In this document: positions 1 through 7,991 of the stretch, piece after piece
Position numbering within the stretch: the stretch's first letter is position 1
How the letters are laid out: every line of letters starts with the position of its first letter
Source of the DNA: an uncultured Collinsella sp.
Lineage (GTDB): Bacteria; Actinomycetota; Coriobacteriia; Coriobacteriales; Coriobacteriaceae
Direction: 5' to 3'
DNA: 64,000 nucleotides
Assembly (NCBI GenBank): GCA_937950325.1
Contig: CALFDJ010000035.1
Coordinates: 1 to 64,000 of the forward strand
Notes under the pieces: generated by a model
What the model was told of the DNA's origin: nothing
Databases searched by the model: none
The model's input: only the letters and a program-made list of their open reading frames with translations
Translations under genes and position numbers: made by a program

Positions 1-7
1 GGCGGGG

Positions 8-60
8 TGGGGGAAGGGGTGGGGAAAGGTGTTGAAAAATGGGGCGGTTCCCCATATTAT
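8..60 (+). promoter_or_regulatory. dcw/mraZ promoter with putative MraZ-binding repeats
   Basis: A sigma-A-type promoter is visible: TTGAAA (32-37), 17-nt spacer, TATTAT (55-60), so transcription would start near 67. Over and upstream of the -35 lie TGGGG at 8-12, 20-24 and 40-44 and a degenerate TGTTG at 30-34; the last three are spaced exactly 10 nt. MraZ in other bacteria binds direct TGGGN-type repeats with 10-nt spacing in its own promoter and represses it, so autoregulation is inferred. The spacer also holds the palindrome ATGGGG-CGGTT-CCCCAT (39-55). Confidence 0.7.
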
Positions 61-75
61 TGATGACGTCGACAG

Positions 76-92
76 GCGGGGTGGTTCCCCGC
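76..92 (+). promoter_or_regulatory. Hairpin in the mraZ 5' leader
   Basis: GCGGGG-TGGTT-CCCCGC forms a perfect 6-bp hairpin with a 5-nt loop. It repeats the design of the palindrome at 39-55 (same GGTT loop end, CCCC right arm). Its position after the predicted start and before the mraZ ribosome-binding site makes it a 5'-UTR element; function unknown. Confidence 0.4.
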
Positions 93-128
93 GTACGTGC
101 CATCTGAGTAACCGAGGGGAGGGCGCAC

Positions 129-563
129 ATGGGAATGACGGGTGCATACGAGCGCAATCTCGATGCAAAAGGTCGTCTATCCCTGCCTGCACCCCTTCGT
201 GAGGAGCTTGGAGAGCACGTTCGCGTGTTCAAAGCCCTGGATGTCGATGCTCTGTACGTGTTCTCTGCCGAGGCCTTCGATAAGTGGGTCGAAGGACTCT
301 TCGCGGGTCGTGAGGGCCACGAGGGTTTTAACCCGCGTGACATCAACGACCAGAAGCTCATGAGGGCGATCAACAAGCGCACCACGTCGATGGACGTGGA
401 CAGCGCCGGTCGTATCGGTCTTTCCGAGTCTCTCCGCAAGCAGGCGAACCTCGACCGCGAGGTCACGGTTGTGGGCAACTACGACCACCTTGAGGTTTGG
501 GATCGCGCCGCGGCCGATGAGGACGATGACGATGAGGCCCTGCTGGACCTCTTCTTCTCGTAA
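129..563 (+). CDS. mraZ: Transcriptional regulator MraZ
   Basis: MraZ is a nucleoid-associated DNA-binding protein that forms ring-like oligomers and controls the dcw operon. The 144-residue product has the usual length and two AbrB/MraZ repeats, each with the signature DxxGR: DAKGR at 12-16 and DSAGR at 91-95. The tail is unusually acidic (EDDDD near 135). The ATG at 129 follows a strong GAGGGGAGGG site (114-123). It is the first gene of the division cluster and lies directly behind a promoter carrying TGGGG repeats, as expected for an autoregulator. Confidence 0.95.
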   Translation: MGMTGAYERNLDAKGRLSLPAPLREELGEHVRVFKALDVDALYVFSAEAFDKWVEGLFAGREGHEGFNPRDINDQKLMRAINKRTTSMDVDSAGRIGLSESLRKQANLDREVTVVGNYDHLEVWDRAAADEDDDDEALLDLFFS

Positions 564-583
564 GGGCAAGGCACGGGTAACGG

Positions 584-1549
584 ATGGAGCGTGGGATCTT
601 GACACAAGAATATCGGCATGAACCTGTCATGCTCGGCGAAGTGCTTGAGTCGCTGCGGCTAAAGAGCGGCTCCGTTGTCTGCGATTGCACCCTTGGCGGT
701 GCCGGCCATTCGGTAAAGATGGCCGCGCAGGTGGGGGAGACGGGCCTTTTGCTCGGCGTCGATCAGGACGACATGGCCCTCGAGGCCGCTGGCGCCCGTC
801 TGGACCGCGAGGTTCCCGGCGTTCCGCACCAGCTGCTGAAGGGCAACTTCGGCGACTTGGACGAGCTGCTTTGCTCGGCCGAGGTGCCCGGGGTCGATGG
901 CTTCCTGTTCGATTTGGGCGTTTCGTCGCCGCAACTCGATATCCCTGGCAGGGGCTTTTCGTATAACGAGGACGCCCCATTGGACATGCGGATGGATCCG
1001 GGTAATAACACCTTAAACGCAGCTGAGGTCATCAACACCTATAACGAACACGACCTCGCCCGGATTCTACGCGTCTACGGCGAAGAGAAGTTCGCCTCGC
1101 AGATCGCGCGCGAGATCGTGCGCCGCCGCGAGCAAGAACCGATCGAAACCACCGGCCAATTTGTCGAGATCATCAAGGCGGGTATCCCGGCTGCCGCTCG
1201 TCGGCATGGTGGACACCCGGCCAAGAAAAGTTTCCAGGCCATTCGCATCGAGGTCAATCACGAGCTCGATGTGCTCGAACGAGGGCTTGATGCCGCCACC
1301 AGGTGGCTCAACCCGGGCGGACGTATCTGCGTCATCTCGTATCACTCGCTCGAGGACCGTATCGTAAAGAACCACTTTAAGGAGATGAGCCAGGGGTGCA
1401 CGTGTCCGCCGGAGATTCCGGTGTGCGTGTGCGGCAACGTGCCGATACTCAAGGTCATCACCCGCAAACCCTTGGTTGCCCAGCCTGATGAGGTTGAGCG
1501 CAACCCTCGGGCGAGATCAGCCAAAATCCGCGTGGCGCAGCGTCTGTAG
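584..1549 (+). CDS. rsmH: 16S rRNA (cytosine(1402)-N4)-methyltransferase RsmH
   Basis: RsmH (MraW) uses S-adenosylmethionine to methylate N4 of C1402 in the ribosomal P site. The 321-residue product has the family's N-terminal HEPVML segment, the SAM loop LGGAGHS near residue 40, the DLGVSSPQLD segment, and the C-terminal ISYHSLEDRIVK. The start is uncertain: ATG 584 has only a weak Shine-Dalgarno, whereas the in-frame TTG at 599 has GGAG at 586-589 with 9-nt spacing and would give a product beginning MTQEYRHEPVML. It follows mraZ by 20 nt, the normal order in dcw clusters. Confidence 0.95.
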   Translation: MERGILTQEYRHEPVMLGEVLESLRLKSGSVVCDCTLGGAGHSVKMAAQVGETGLLLGVDQDDMALEAAGARLDREVPGVPHQLLKGNFGDLDELLCSAEVPGVDGFLFDLGVSSPQLDIPGRGFSYNEDAPLDMRMDPGNNTLNAAEVINTYNEHDLARILRVYGEEKFASQIAREIVRRREQEPIETTGQFVEIIKAGIPAAARRHGGHPAKKSFQAIRIEVNHELDVLERGLDAATRWLNPGGRICVISYHSLEDRIVKNHFKEMSQGCTCPPEIPVCVCGNVPILKVITRKPLVAQPDEVERNPRARSAKIRVAQRL

Positions 1550-1639
1550 ACGCGACCGCGCGATATTGGACCTCCCGCTCGCACCATAAACGAAGCTTAA
1601 ACACACTACCAACGTACTCGGGATGGGAGGCGGCATATC

Positions 1640-2107
1640 ATGGGCTACAACACTTCAAGCGCAGCACTCGCCTATGATATGAACGCCATGCCCGCCTATC
1701 GTGAGACGCCGCAGGCGCCCGTTGCTCCCCGTGAGCAGCGCGCGCCGCGCTTTGATGTCTACACGGGCGCGGGCCGTCAGGCAAACCAGGTGGTAAGCCC
1801 GGTTTTCATGAGCGTTCTTAAAACGTTTTGCATCATTGCGGCTATCTTCATGACGATCGGCGTCGCCCGCGTGGCGCTCGCCGGCGTTACGGCCCAGGTG
1901 CTCAACAGCAACGCCGAGCTTACCAGCACGCTCGAAAAGGCGACCGATGAGAGCTCCGACCTGGAGGTCATGCATTCGGTCTATGGCGCCGACACGCGCA
2001 TTCGCGACCTTGCGGGCGCTTATGGCATGGTGGAGCCCAGCGAGAGCGTTACACTTGACTTTTCGCAGGATGCAGCCGCGGGCGCCAACGCGACCGCGAC
2101 CGCTTAG
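1640..2107 (+). CDS. ftsL: FtsL-like septum formation protein
   Basis: A 155-residue bitopic membrane protein: a Pro/Arg-rich cytoplasmic N-terminus (about 1-55), one transmembrane segment (about 58-80), and a short extracytoplasmic part with a leucine/asparagine-rich heptad stretch (VLNSNAELTSTLEK) compatible with a coiled coil. FtsL proteins diverge strongly in sequence; the call rests on this topology and on the position between rsmH and the ftsI-type PBP, where FtsL is normally encoded. In the divisome FtsL works with FtsQ/DivIB and activates FtsW-FtsI. ATG 1640 follows GGGAGG (1626-1631). The tail is Ala/Thr-rich. Confidence 0.75.
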   Translation: MGYNTSSAALAYDMNAMPAYRETPQAPVAPREQRAPRFDVYTGAGRQANQVVSPVFMSVLKTFCIIAAIFMTIGVARVALAGVTAQVLNSNAELTSTLEKATDESSDLEVMHSVYGADTRIRDLAGAYGMVEPSESVTLDFSQDAAAGANATATA

Positions 2108-2127
2108 TAGCAAGACGGTAGCTGAGT

Positions 2128-3993
2128 ATGACAAATGACTATCGCCGCGGTTCCGATGGGGGCCGCGGTTCTGGACGTCCCTCGTCGCGGGGACGTTCTG
2201 GTTATCAAGGAACGGGTCGGCAATCTTACAACGCCGGGCAGTCCCGTGGCAACGACCCGGCGTCGCGACTTCGCGGCTCGGACGGCCCTCAAATGCATAA
2301 CACCAGGTCGCGCAAGAGTTCGTCGACCGAATGGCTCACAGGCGCACCTCTGCCTCGCCGCAAAGCCGTCATGGGCTTCATCGGGCTTGGCTTGGGCTTG
2401 GGCGTCTTTCGCCTTGCCGACTATCAAATTGTCGAAGCCGATAAACTGCGCGAGCGTGCCGATGCGCGCCGCCTGCTTGCGCAGACCCTCTATGCCAAAC
2501 GCGGCACCGTCTACGACCGCAATGGTAACGTGCTGGCGTCGTCGGTCGAATGTCGCAACATCGCCGTGAACCCGCAGCTTGTCGAGGATGTCGACAAGAC
2601 GGTGTCGGCGCTGGTCAAGGCAACTGGAATCGATAAAAAGACCTGCCGCAAGCTCGTTGAGTCCGATGGCACCTGGGTGTATATCAAGCGCCAGGTGGAC
2701 GAAGACGATGCTGTGGCGCTGGAGAAGAAGAACCTGCCCGGCGTGCTTTTTGAGCAGGCCATGAAGCGCGTATATCCATACGGCAATCTGGCATCGCAGG
2801 TGCTAGGTGTAGTGAATGTAGACAACGACGGCTTGACGGGTCTCGAAAAGCAATACAACAAGCTTCTGACCGGCACGAACGGTTCTCTCGTACGCGAGCG
2901 CGCGAGGGACGGCAGCTATATCGCGGGCGGTGCCTATAAAAAGGTGGCTGCGGTCGACGGCGTTGATATCGTGACGACGCTCGACGTCAATATCCAGCGT
3001 GCGGCCGAGGATGCCCTGGCAGAGGCAGTTGAGAAGACTAAGGCCAAGAACGGCTCGGCGCTGGTCACCGATCCTACGACAGGCGAGATTTTGGCAGCCT
3101 GCTCGTACCCGACCTACGACCAGACCGATCTGGAGAATGCCAAGACCGAGGATATGAATCTGCGCCTGGTCACCGACGCCTACGAGCCCGGCTCGGTCTT
3201 TAAGACGCTCGTGGCGGGCGCCGGCTTCGACTTGGGCGTCGTGCGATCGAGTACGTCGTTTGAGGTGCCGGCGAGCATCAAGGTGGGCGACGATACCGTC
3301 ACCGATGCCGACAAGCGCGACTATGCCATGACCATGGATGTGCGCGAGATGATGCGCCGTTCGTCCAACGTGGGCTTTGTTCTGGTGGGGCGCAAGATCG
3401 GTGCCGACGACTTTGCCGCCTATGTGGACAAGTGGGGCATCGGTCACAGCTCGGGTGTCGATTTTCCGGGCGAGAGCCTGGGCATCGTCAAGGAGCGTGA
3501 CCAGTATGACGGCGCCACGCTGGGCTCGATGAGCTTTGGACAGGCACTGTCCGTCTCGCCGATTGAGATCGCACGTGCCGTGGGCGGCATCGCCAACGGC
3601 GGCGTGATGATGACACCGCACTTCTATAAGTCCAGCAAAGGCGACGAGAAGGACTGGGGCGAAGGCGAGCGCGCGATTTCGGAGGACGCCGCATCCCAGG
3701 TGACATCGTGCATGCAGACGGTCGTGTCCGAGGGAACGGGCGTTGGCGGCGCGGTTGACGGCTATGACGTGGCGGGTAAGACCGGTACGGCCGAACGTGC
3801 CGACGAGAACGGCGGCTACCTCAAGGAGAACTACATGTCGTCCTTTATGGGCTTTGCACCGGCACAATCGCCCAAGGTGCTGTGCTATATCACGCTCGAC
3901 GGAACGCCGAGCGGCTCAGATGCCGCTGCGGTGCCGTTCCAGTCCATTATGGCCAACGCGCTCGACGTGCTGGGTATCCCGCACACGAAGTAG
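2128..3993 (+). CDS. ftsI: Penicillin-binding protein, FtsI/SpoVD-type transpeptidase
   Basis: Class B monofunctional transpeptidase (621 residues) that crosslinks septal peptidoglycan with FtsW. The N-terminal 79 residues are Gly/Arg/Ser-rich and cytoplasmic, followed by one transmembrane segment (about 80-98), a PBP dimerisation domain (RGTVYDRNGNVLA), and the transpeptidase domain. All three catalytic motifs are present: SxxK with Ser356 and Lys359 (GSVFK), SxN at 413 region (SSN, 412-414), and KTG at 551-553. No PASTA repeats are seen at the C-terminus, unlike SpoVD-type PBPs of Bacillus. It starts 20 nt after the ftsL-like gene; the ribosome-binding site is weak. Confidence 0.93.
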   Translation: MTNDYRRGSDGGRGSGRPSSRGRSGYQGTGRQSYNAGQSRGNDPASRLRGSDGPQMHNTRSRKSSSTEWLTGAPLPRRKAVMGFIGLGLGLGVFRLADYQIVEADKLRERADARRLLAQTLYAKRGTVYDRNGNVLASSVECRNIAVNPQLVEDVDKTVSALVKATGIDKKTCRKLVESDGTWVYIKRQVDEDDAVALEKKNLPGVLFEQAMKRVYPYGNLASQVLGVVNVDNDGLTGLEKQYNKLLTGTNGSLVRERARDGSYIAGGAYKKVAAVDGVDIVTTLDVNIQRAAEDALAEAVEKTKAKNGSALVTDPTTGEILAACSYPTYDQTDLENAKTEDMNLRLVTDAYEPGSVFKTLVAGAGFDLGVVRSSTSFEVPASIKVGDDTVTDADKRDYAMTMDVREMMRRSSNVGFVLVGRKIGADDFAAYVDKWGIGHSSGVDFPGESLGIVKERDQYDGATLGSMSFGQALSVSPIEIARAVGGIANGGVMMTPHFYKSSKGDEKDWGEGERAISEDAASQVTSCMQTVVSEGTGVGGAVDGYDVAGKTGTAERADENGGYLKENYMSSFMGFAPAQSPKVLCYITLDGTPSGSDAAAVPFQSIMANALDVLGIPHTK

Positions 3994-4119
3994 GGGGTTA
4001 CAATCTTTGGGGCGTGGTTTGTTGTCCCATATGAGGGTGTTCACATGCCCTGCACCACGCATGTGCGGCGCTGGGATACAATACGCCGATAGCATTATTA
4101 GGTTTACAGGGGAGCTGCA

Positions 4120-5544
4120 ATGATAGAGATCGCCGTCAACAACCTCGCGGCCGCAACAGGGGCCCGAACCGTGACGGGAGAAGCCGATCGGGTATGCCGC
4201 GGGTGCGTTATCGACTCGCGCCAGGTCGAGGAAGGGACGATTTTCGTCGCCTTTCCCGGTGAAAACGTCGACGGCAATGATTTTGCTTCCCGTGCCGTCC
4301 AGTCGGGTGCCGGCGCCGTCGTGATGACGCGTGAGCCCGAGGCCGAGCTGGTCTCGCTGGCGCAGGACAAAGGATGCGCCATCCTGCTGACCGATGATCC
4401 CGAGGAGTTTCTGCTGCGTTTGGCGCACGCGTATCGCCTGGAGCTTGGCTGCCTGGTCGTTGGCATTACCGGTTCCATCGGCAAGACGACGACCAAGGAC
4501 GTGCTCGCCGCTGTGCTCGCCAAGCGCTATCGTGTCTGGGCCACCAAGGGCAATTTCAATAACCTGATCGGCATGCCGCTCACGGTGCTTTCCGCTCCGG
4601 CCGATACCGAGGTCCTGGTGCTCGAGATGGGCATGAACCATTTCCACGAGATCGAGCGCCTTTCCCAGTCCGCCAATCCCAACTTTGCCATCGTGAGCAA
4701 GATCGGCACCTCTCATATCGGTATTTTGGGCAGCCGCGAGAACATCGCCCGCGCCAAGTCCGAGATTGTCCAGGGTATGTGCGCCGCCGGTGACTATTTG
4801 CCGCTGCTGGTTTTGGGTGGCGAGGACGACTTTACGCCGTTCATTCGCGATACGTTCGCCCAGCCTGCTGGTATCGATGTGATGCTGGCCGGCGTCTCGG
4901 ACGACGATGAGGTCCGTGCCCGCGACATTCGTGTTGATGACGAAGGACGTCCGGTCTTTACGCTCGATTTTGGCCAGGGTGAGACGATCGATACCATGCT
5001 TGCCATCCCCGGCGTGCAGTCCGTTCCTAATGCCGTTAAGGCCGCCGCGGTTTCCTATCGCCTGGGCGTGATGCCCGAGCAGATCGATGCTGCTTTTAGG
5101 GGCCTCACGATCACCGGTCACCGCCAGGAGATCAAGCGCGCCAAGAGCGGTGCCCGCGTCATCGACGATTCCTATAACGCCAGTGCCGAATCCATGGCTG
5201 CTGGCCTCGATCTACTGTGCTCGCTTTCGTGCACGGGGTCTCGCATGGCGATCCTGGGCGAGATGGGCGAGATGGGCGATGAGGCTCCTCGCATGCATGA
5301 GCTCGTGGGCGCCTATGCCGCCGCCAAGAAGCTCGACATGCTGGCGTGCGTGGGTGGTGAGCTGGCCCAGCTTATGGCCGATGCCGCGCGCATGATGGGC
5401 ATGGACGAGGACCGCATCCAGGTGTTCTCCGATTATCAGCAGGTGCTCGACCGCATGGGCGGCGCGCTTGAAAAACATGATGTTGTACTGGTCAAGGGTT
5501 CCCGCTTTGTTGAGCTCGACCGCTTTGTGGAAGGTGTGTGCTAG
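4120..5544 (+). CDS. murF: UDP-N-acetylmuramoyl-tripeptide--D-alanyl-D-alanine ligase
   Basis: MurF adds D-Ala-D-Ala to the UDP-MurNAc-tripeptide using ATP in the cytoplasm. The 474-residue product has the Mur ligase layout: N-terminal substrate domain, ATP-binding P-loop GSIGKTT (118-124) followed by TKD, the NFNNLIGMP loop, and a C-terminal domain with GHRQEIKR and DDSYNAS. ATG 4120 follows AGGGGAG. A 126-nt gap separates it from ftsI, exactly where murE normally sits in this cluster; the gap has no coding capacity for murE. A TACAAT (4077-4082) could be a -10 element for an internal promoter, but no good -35 is visible. Confidence 0.95.
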   Translation: MIEIAVNNLAAATGARTVTGEADRVCRGCVIDSRQVEEGTIFVAFPGENVDGNDFASRAVQSGAGAVVMTREPEAELVSLAQDKGCAILLTDDPEEFLLRLAHAYRLELGCLVVGITGSIGKTTTKDVLAAVLAKRYRVWATKGNFNNLIGMPLTVLSAPADTEVLVLEMGMNHFHEIERLSQSANPNFAIVSKIGTSHIGILGSRENIARAKSEIVQGMCAAGDYLPLLVLGGEDDFTPFIRDTFAQPAGIDVMLAGVSDDDEVRARDIRVDDEGRPVFTLDFGQGETIDTMLAIPGVQSVPNAVKAAAVSYRLGVMPEQIDAAFRGLTITGHRQEIKRAKSGARVIDDSYNASAESMAAGLDLLCSLSCTGSRMAILGEMGEMGDEAPRMHELVGAYAAAKKLDMLACVGGELAQLMADAARMMGMDEDRIQVFSDYQQVLDRMGGALEKHDVVLVKGSRFVELDRFVEGVC

Positions 5545-5547
5545 CCC

Positions 5548-6567
5548 ATGTTCGGCAATCCCTCGTATCCAACGTATCAGGCTTTTTTGGGGCTTGGCAT
5601 CGCCGCTGCCATTGCGCTGCTGCTCATGCCGTGGTGGATCAAGCTGCTCAAGGTCGAGGGTATCGGCCAGCAGGTTCGTGCCGACGGCCCCAAGCGTCAT
5701 TTGGTTAAGCAGGGAACGCCCACCATGGGTGGCGTTGTCATCCTCGTCGCGATCTCGCTGACCTGCCTGCTGATGGGCAAGCTCACCACCGAGCTCGTGC
5801 TCGTGCTGCTTGCCACGCTGGCGACCGGCGTGCTGGGCCTGATCGACGACCTGACCTCCGTTACGCATGGGCGCTCTCTCGGTCTGACGCCCCATGCCAA
5901 GATGATCGGCCTAACCATTATCTGTGTCACCTTTACGGTGCTTGCCGTCAACTGGTGCGGCGTCGCCCCCGAGATTCGTTTTCCCGGCGGCCTGACGATT
6001 GACCTCGGTGTTCTTTCGACCACCATCTGCGGCCTTTCGTTCCCGTGGCTCTACATTGTCTTTTGCTGGCTGATGATCGCCGGTCTTTCTAATGCCGTGA
6101 ACCTGACCGATGGCCTTGACGGTCTTGCCGGCGGCACCTCCATGATTGCCATGCTCGCCATGGCTGCCATGGCGTTTTTGCACGGAGACGTGAACCTGTC
6201 CATCTTCTGCACCGCGTGTGCCGGTGCCTGCTTGGGCTTTCTGTGGTTCAACTGCTATCCGGCGAGCATCTTTATGGGCGATACCGGCTCGCTTGCCCTG
6301 GGCGCCGCGTTTGCCTGCACGTCCATCATGACCAACACCGAGGTCGTCTCCCTCATCATCGGCGGCCTGTTTATCGTTGAGACCCTGTCGGTCATGATTC
6401 AGGTTGTCTACTTCCACTTTACGCACAAGCGCGTCTTCCTTATGGCGCCCATCCATCATCATTTCGAAAAGAAGGGCTGGGCCGAGACCAAGGTCGTCAT
6501 CCGTTTTTGGATTATCGCTGCGGCCTTTGGTGCCGTTGGCCTTGCCCTGTTCTTCCAGTTGGGATAG
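5548..6567 (+). CDS. mraY: Phospho-N-acetylmuramoyl-pentapeptide-transferase
   Basis: MraY transfers phospho-MurNAc-pentapeptide from UDP to undecaprenyl phosphate, making lipid I at the membrane. The 339-residue product has about ten hydrophobic segments and the family's signatures: KRHLVKQGTPTMGG near the N-terminus, the magnesium-binding LIDDLTSV, NAVNLTDGLDGLAGG, FMGDTGSLALG and the histidine cluster MAPIHHHFEKKGW. It begins 3 nt after the murF stop and is followed by murD after 9 nt, so translation is probably coupled. Confidence 0.97.
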   Translation: MFGNPSYPTYQAFLGLGIAAAIALLLMPWWIKLLKVEGIGQQVRADGPKRHLVKQGTPTMGGVVILVAISLTCLLMGKLTTELVLVLLATLATGVLGLIDDLTSVTHGRSLGLTPHAKMIGLTIICVTFTVLAVNWCGVAPEIRFPGGLTIDLGVLSTTICGLSFPWLYIVFCWLMIAGLSNAVNLTDGLDGLAGGTSMIAMLAMAAMAFLHGDVNLSIFCTACAGACLGFLWFNCYPASIFMGDTGSLALGAAFACTSIMTNTEVVSLIIGGLFIVETLSVMIQVVYFHFTHKRVFLMAPIHHHFEKKGWAETKVVIRFWIIAAAFGAVGLALFFQLG

Positions 6568-6576
6568 TGGTCTTTC

Positions 6577-7983
6577 ATGCCTCTTGCTGATGTCTTTAGC
6601 CTGCTCGTTTTGGGTCAGGGCAAATCCGGTCTCGATGTCGCCCGCTGGGCGCTGGCACATCCCGAGCGCGTAAGCGCCGTTACCGTGTATGGCGGCGGCA
6701 CCTCTGAGCCCAATGACGCCACGCGTGCGCTCGAGGCTGCTGGTGTGTCGTTTGTCTATGGGACCGAACAGGTCGAGGGCGCCTATGACGTATGCGTGAC
6801 GTGCCCGGGCATCTCGGAGTTCTCGGGCTTCTTTAAGGCCGGGCGCGAGCATGCCGCCCAGATTATGGGTGAGCCCGAGTTTGCCTATCGCCTGTCGCCC
6901 GATAACTGGATTGCCATCACGGGCACCAACGGCAAGACGACCACCACGTCGCTGACTGATTATCTGCTCAAGGCTGCCGGCGAGGCCAGCGTTGCTGTCG
7001 GCAACATCGGCGAGCCGCCGGTCAACGAGATTGACGGCCGAGCCCACAACGAGTGGTTTGTGGCTGAGCTCTCGAGCTATCAGATTGCTACGACCACCGA
7101 GCTCCACCCCCGCGTGGCGGTTCTGCTCAACATCACTCCCGACCACTTGGGCTGGCATAAGAGCCATAAGAACTATGCGCTTGCCAAGGTCAAACTGTTT
7201 GACAATATGGTCGATGACGATCTGGTGGTTGTCGACGTCGAAGACGCCGGCATTCACGAGTTCGATGAGTACATCTACACGCCGGGTCGTCGCATCTGCA
7301 AGGTTGCCTTTGACGAGCCTGAGGGCGAGGATGCCGCCTTTGTGCGCGACGGCAAGATGATCGTGCGTCTGAAGGGTGTCGAGACCCCGCTCATCGCTAC
7401 ATCCGCGCTCAAGATCTCGGGCCATCACAATGTTATCAATGCCCTGTGCGCTGCCACGGCTGCCTTGGCGGTCGGTGCCGATGTCGATGGTGTCTGCCGC
7501 GGTCTTGCCTCGTTCCAGCCGCTCGAGCACCGCGTGGAGCCGTGTGGCGAGATTGACGGCGTGCGCTACGTCAACGATTCCAAGGCGACCAACACCGATG
7601 CGGTCGAGAAGGCACTGACGGCATTTCCCGATGACGACGTGATCTTGCTGCTCGGCGGCCACGATAAGGGCACGCCGCTCACGGATTTCGCGCGCGTCGT
7701 TATGGACAACGTGCGCTCGGTTGTCTGCTTTGGCGATGCGCGCGAGCGCTTCACCGCCGCTATGGACGAGGCTGATGTCGATGGCGATGTGGATATCGCC
7801 CAGGCGGATGACCTGCGCGACGCTGTGGACGTCGCCCGTTCGCTGTCGAGCCGTGGCGACGTGATCTTACTTTCTCCTGCCTGCTCTTCGTTCGATGAGT
7901 TCTCGGGCTATGAGGAGCGCGGCCGCGTGTTTAAGGACTATGTGGCCCAGCTTGCCGCTGCGGCGAAATCGCAAATGGAATAG
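6577..7983 (+). CDS. murD: UDP-N-acetylmuramoylalanine--D-glutamate ligase
   Basis: MurD ligates D-glutamate to UDP-MurNAc-L-Ala with ATP hydrolysis. The 468-residue product has the N-terminal Rossmann segment VLGQGKSGLDVARW, the P-loop GTNGKT (116-121), ELSSYQ, NITPDHLGWH and the C-terminal DSKATNTDA and LLGGHDKGTPL motifs, all typical of MurD. It lies 9 nt after mraY and 8 nt before ftsW. Confidence 0.96.
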   Translation: MPLADVFSLLVLGQGKSGLDVARWALAHPERVSAVTVYGGGTSEPNDATRALEAAGVSFVYGTEQVEGAYDVCVTCPGISEFSGFFKAGREHAAQIMGEPEFAYRLSPDNWIAITGTNGKTTTTSLTDYLLKAAGEASVAVGNIGEPPVNEIDGRAHNEWFVAELSSYQIATTTELHPRVAVLLNITPDHLGWHKSHKNYALAKVKLFDNMVDDDLVVVDVEDAGIHEFDEYIYTPGRRICKVAFDEPEGEDAAFVRDGKMIVRLKGVETPLIATSALKISGHHNVINALCAATAALAVGADVDGVCRGLASFQPLEHRVEPCGEIDGVRYVNDSKATNTDAVEKALTAFPDDDVILLLGGHDKGTPLTDFARVVMDNVRSVVCFGDARERFTAAMDEADVDGDVDIAQADDLRDAVDVARSLSSRGDVILLSPACSSFDEFSGYEERGRVFKDYVAQLAAAAKSQME

Positions 7984-7991
7984 GGGTTGCG

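Noticed and set aside
2803..3867. 354-codon - strand frame opposite ftsI
   Set aside because: Shadow of the GC-rich ftsI codons; no ribosome-binding site, His/Arg-rich composition, and the + strand gene has all catalytic motifs.
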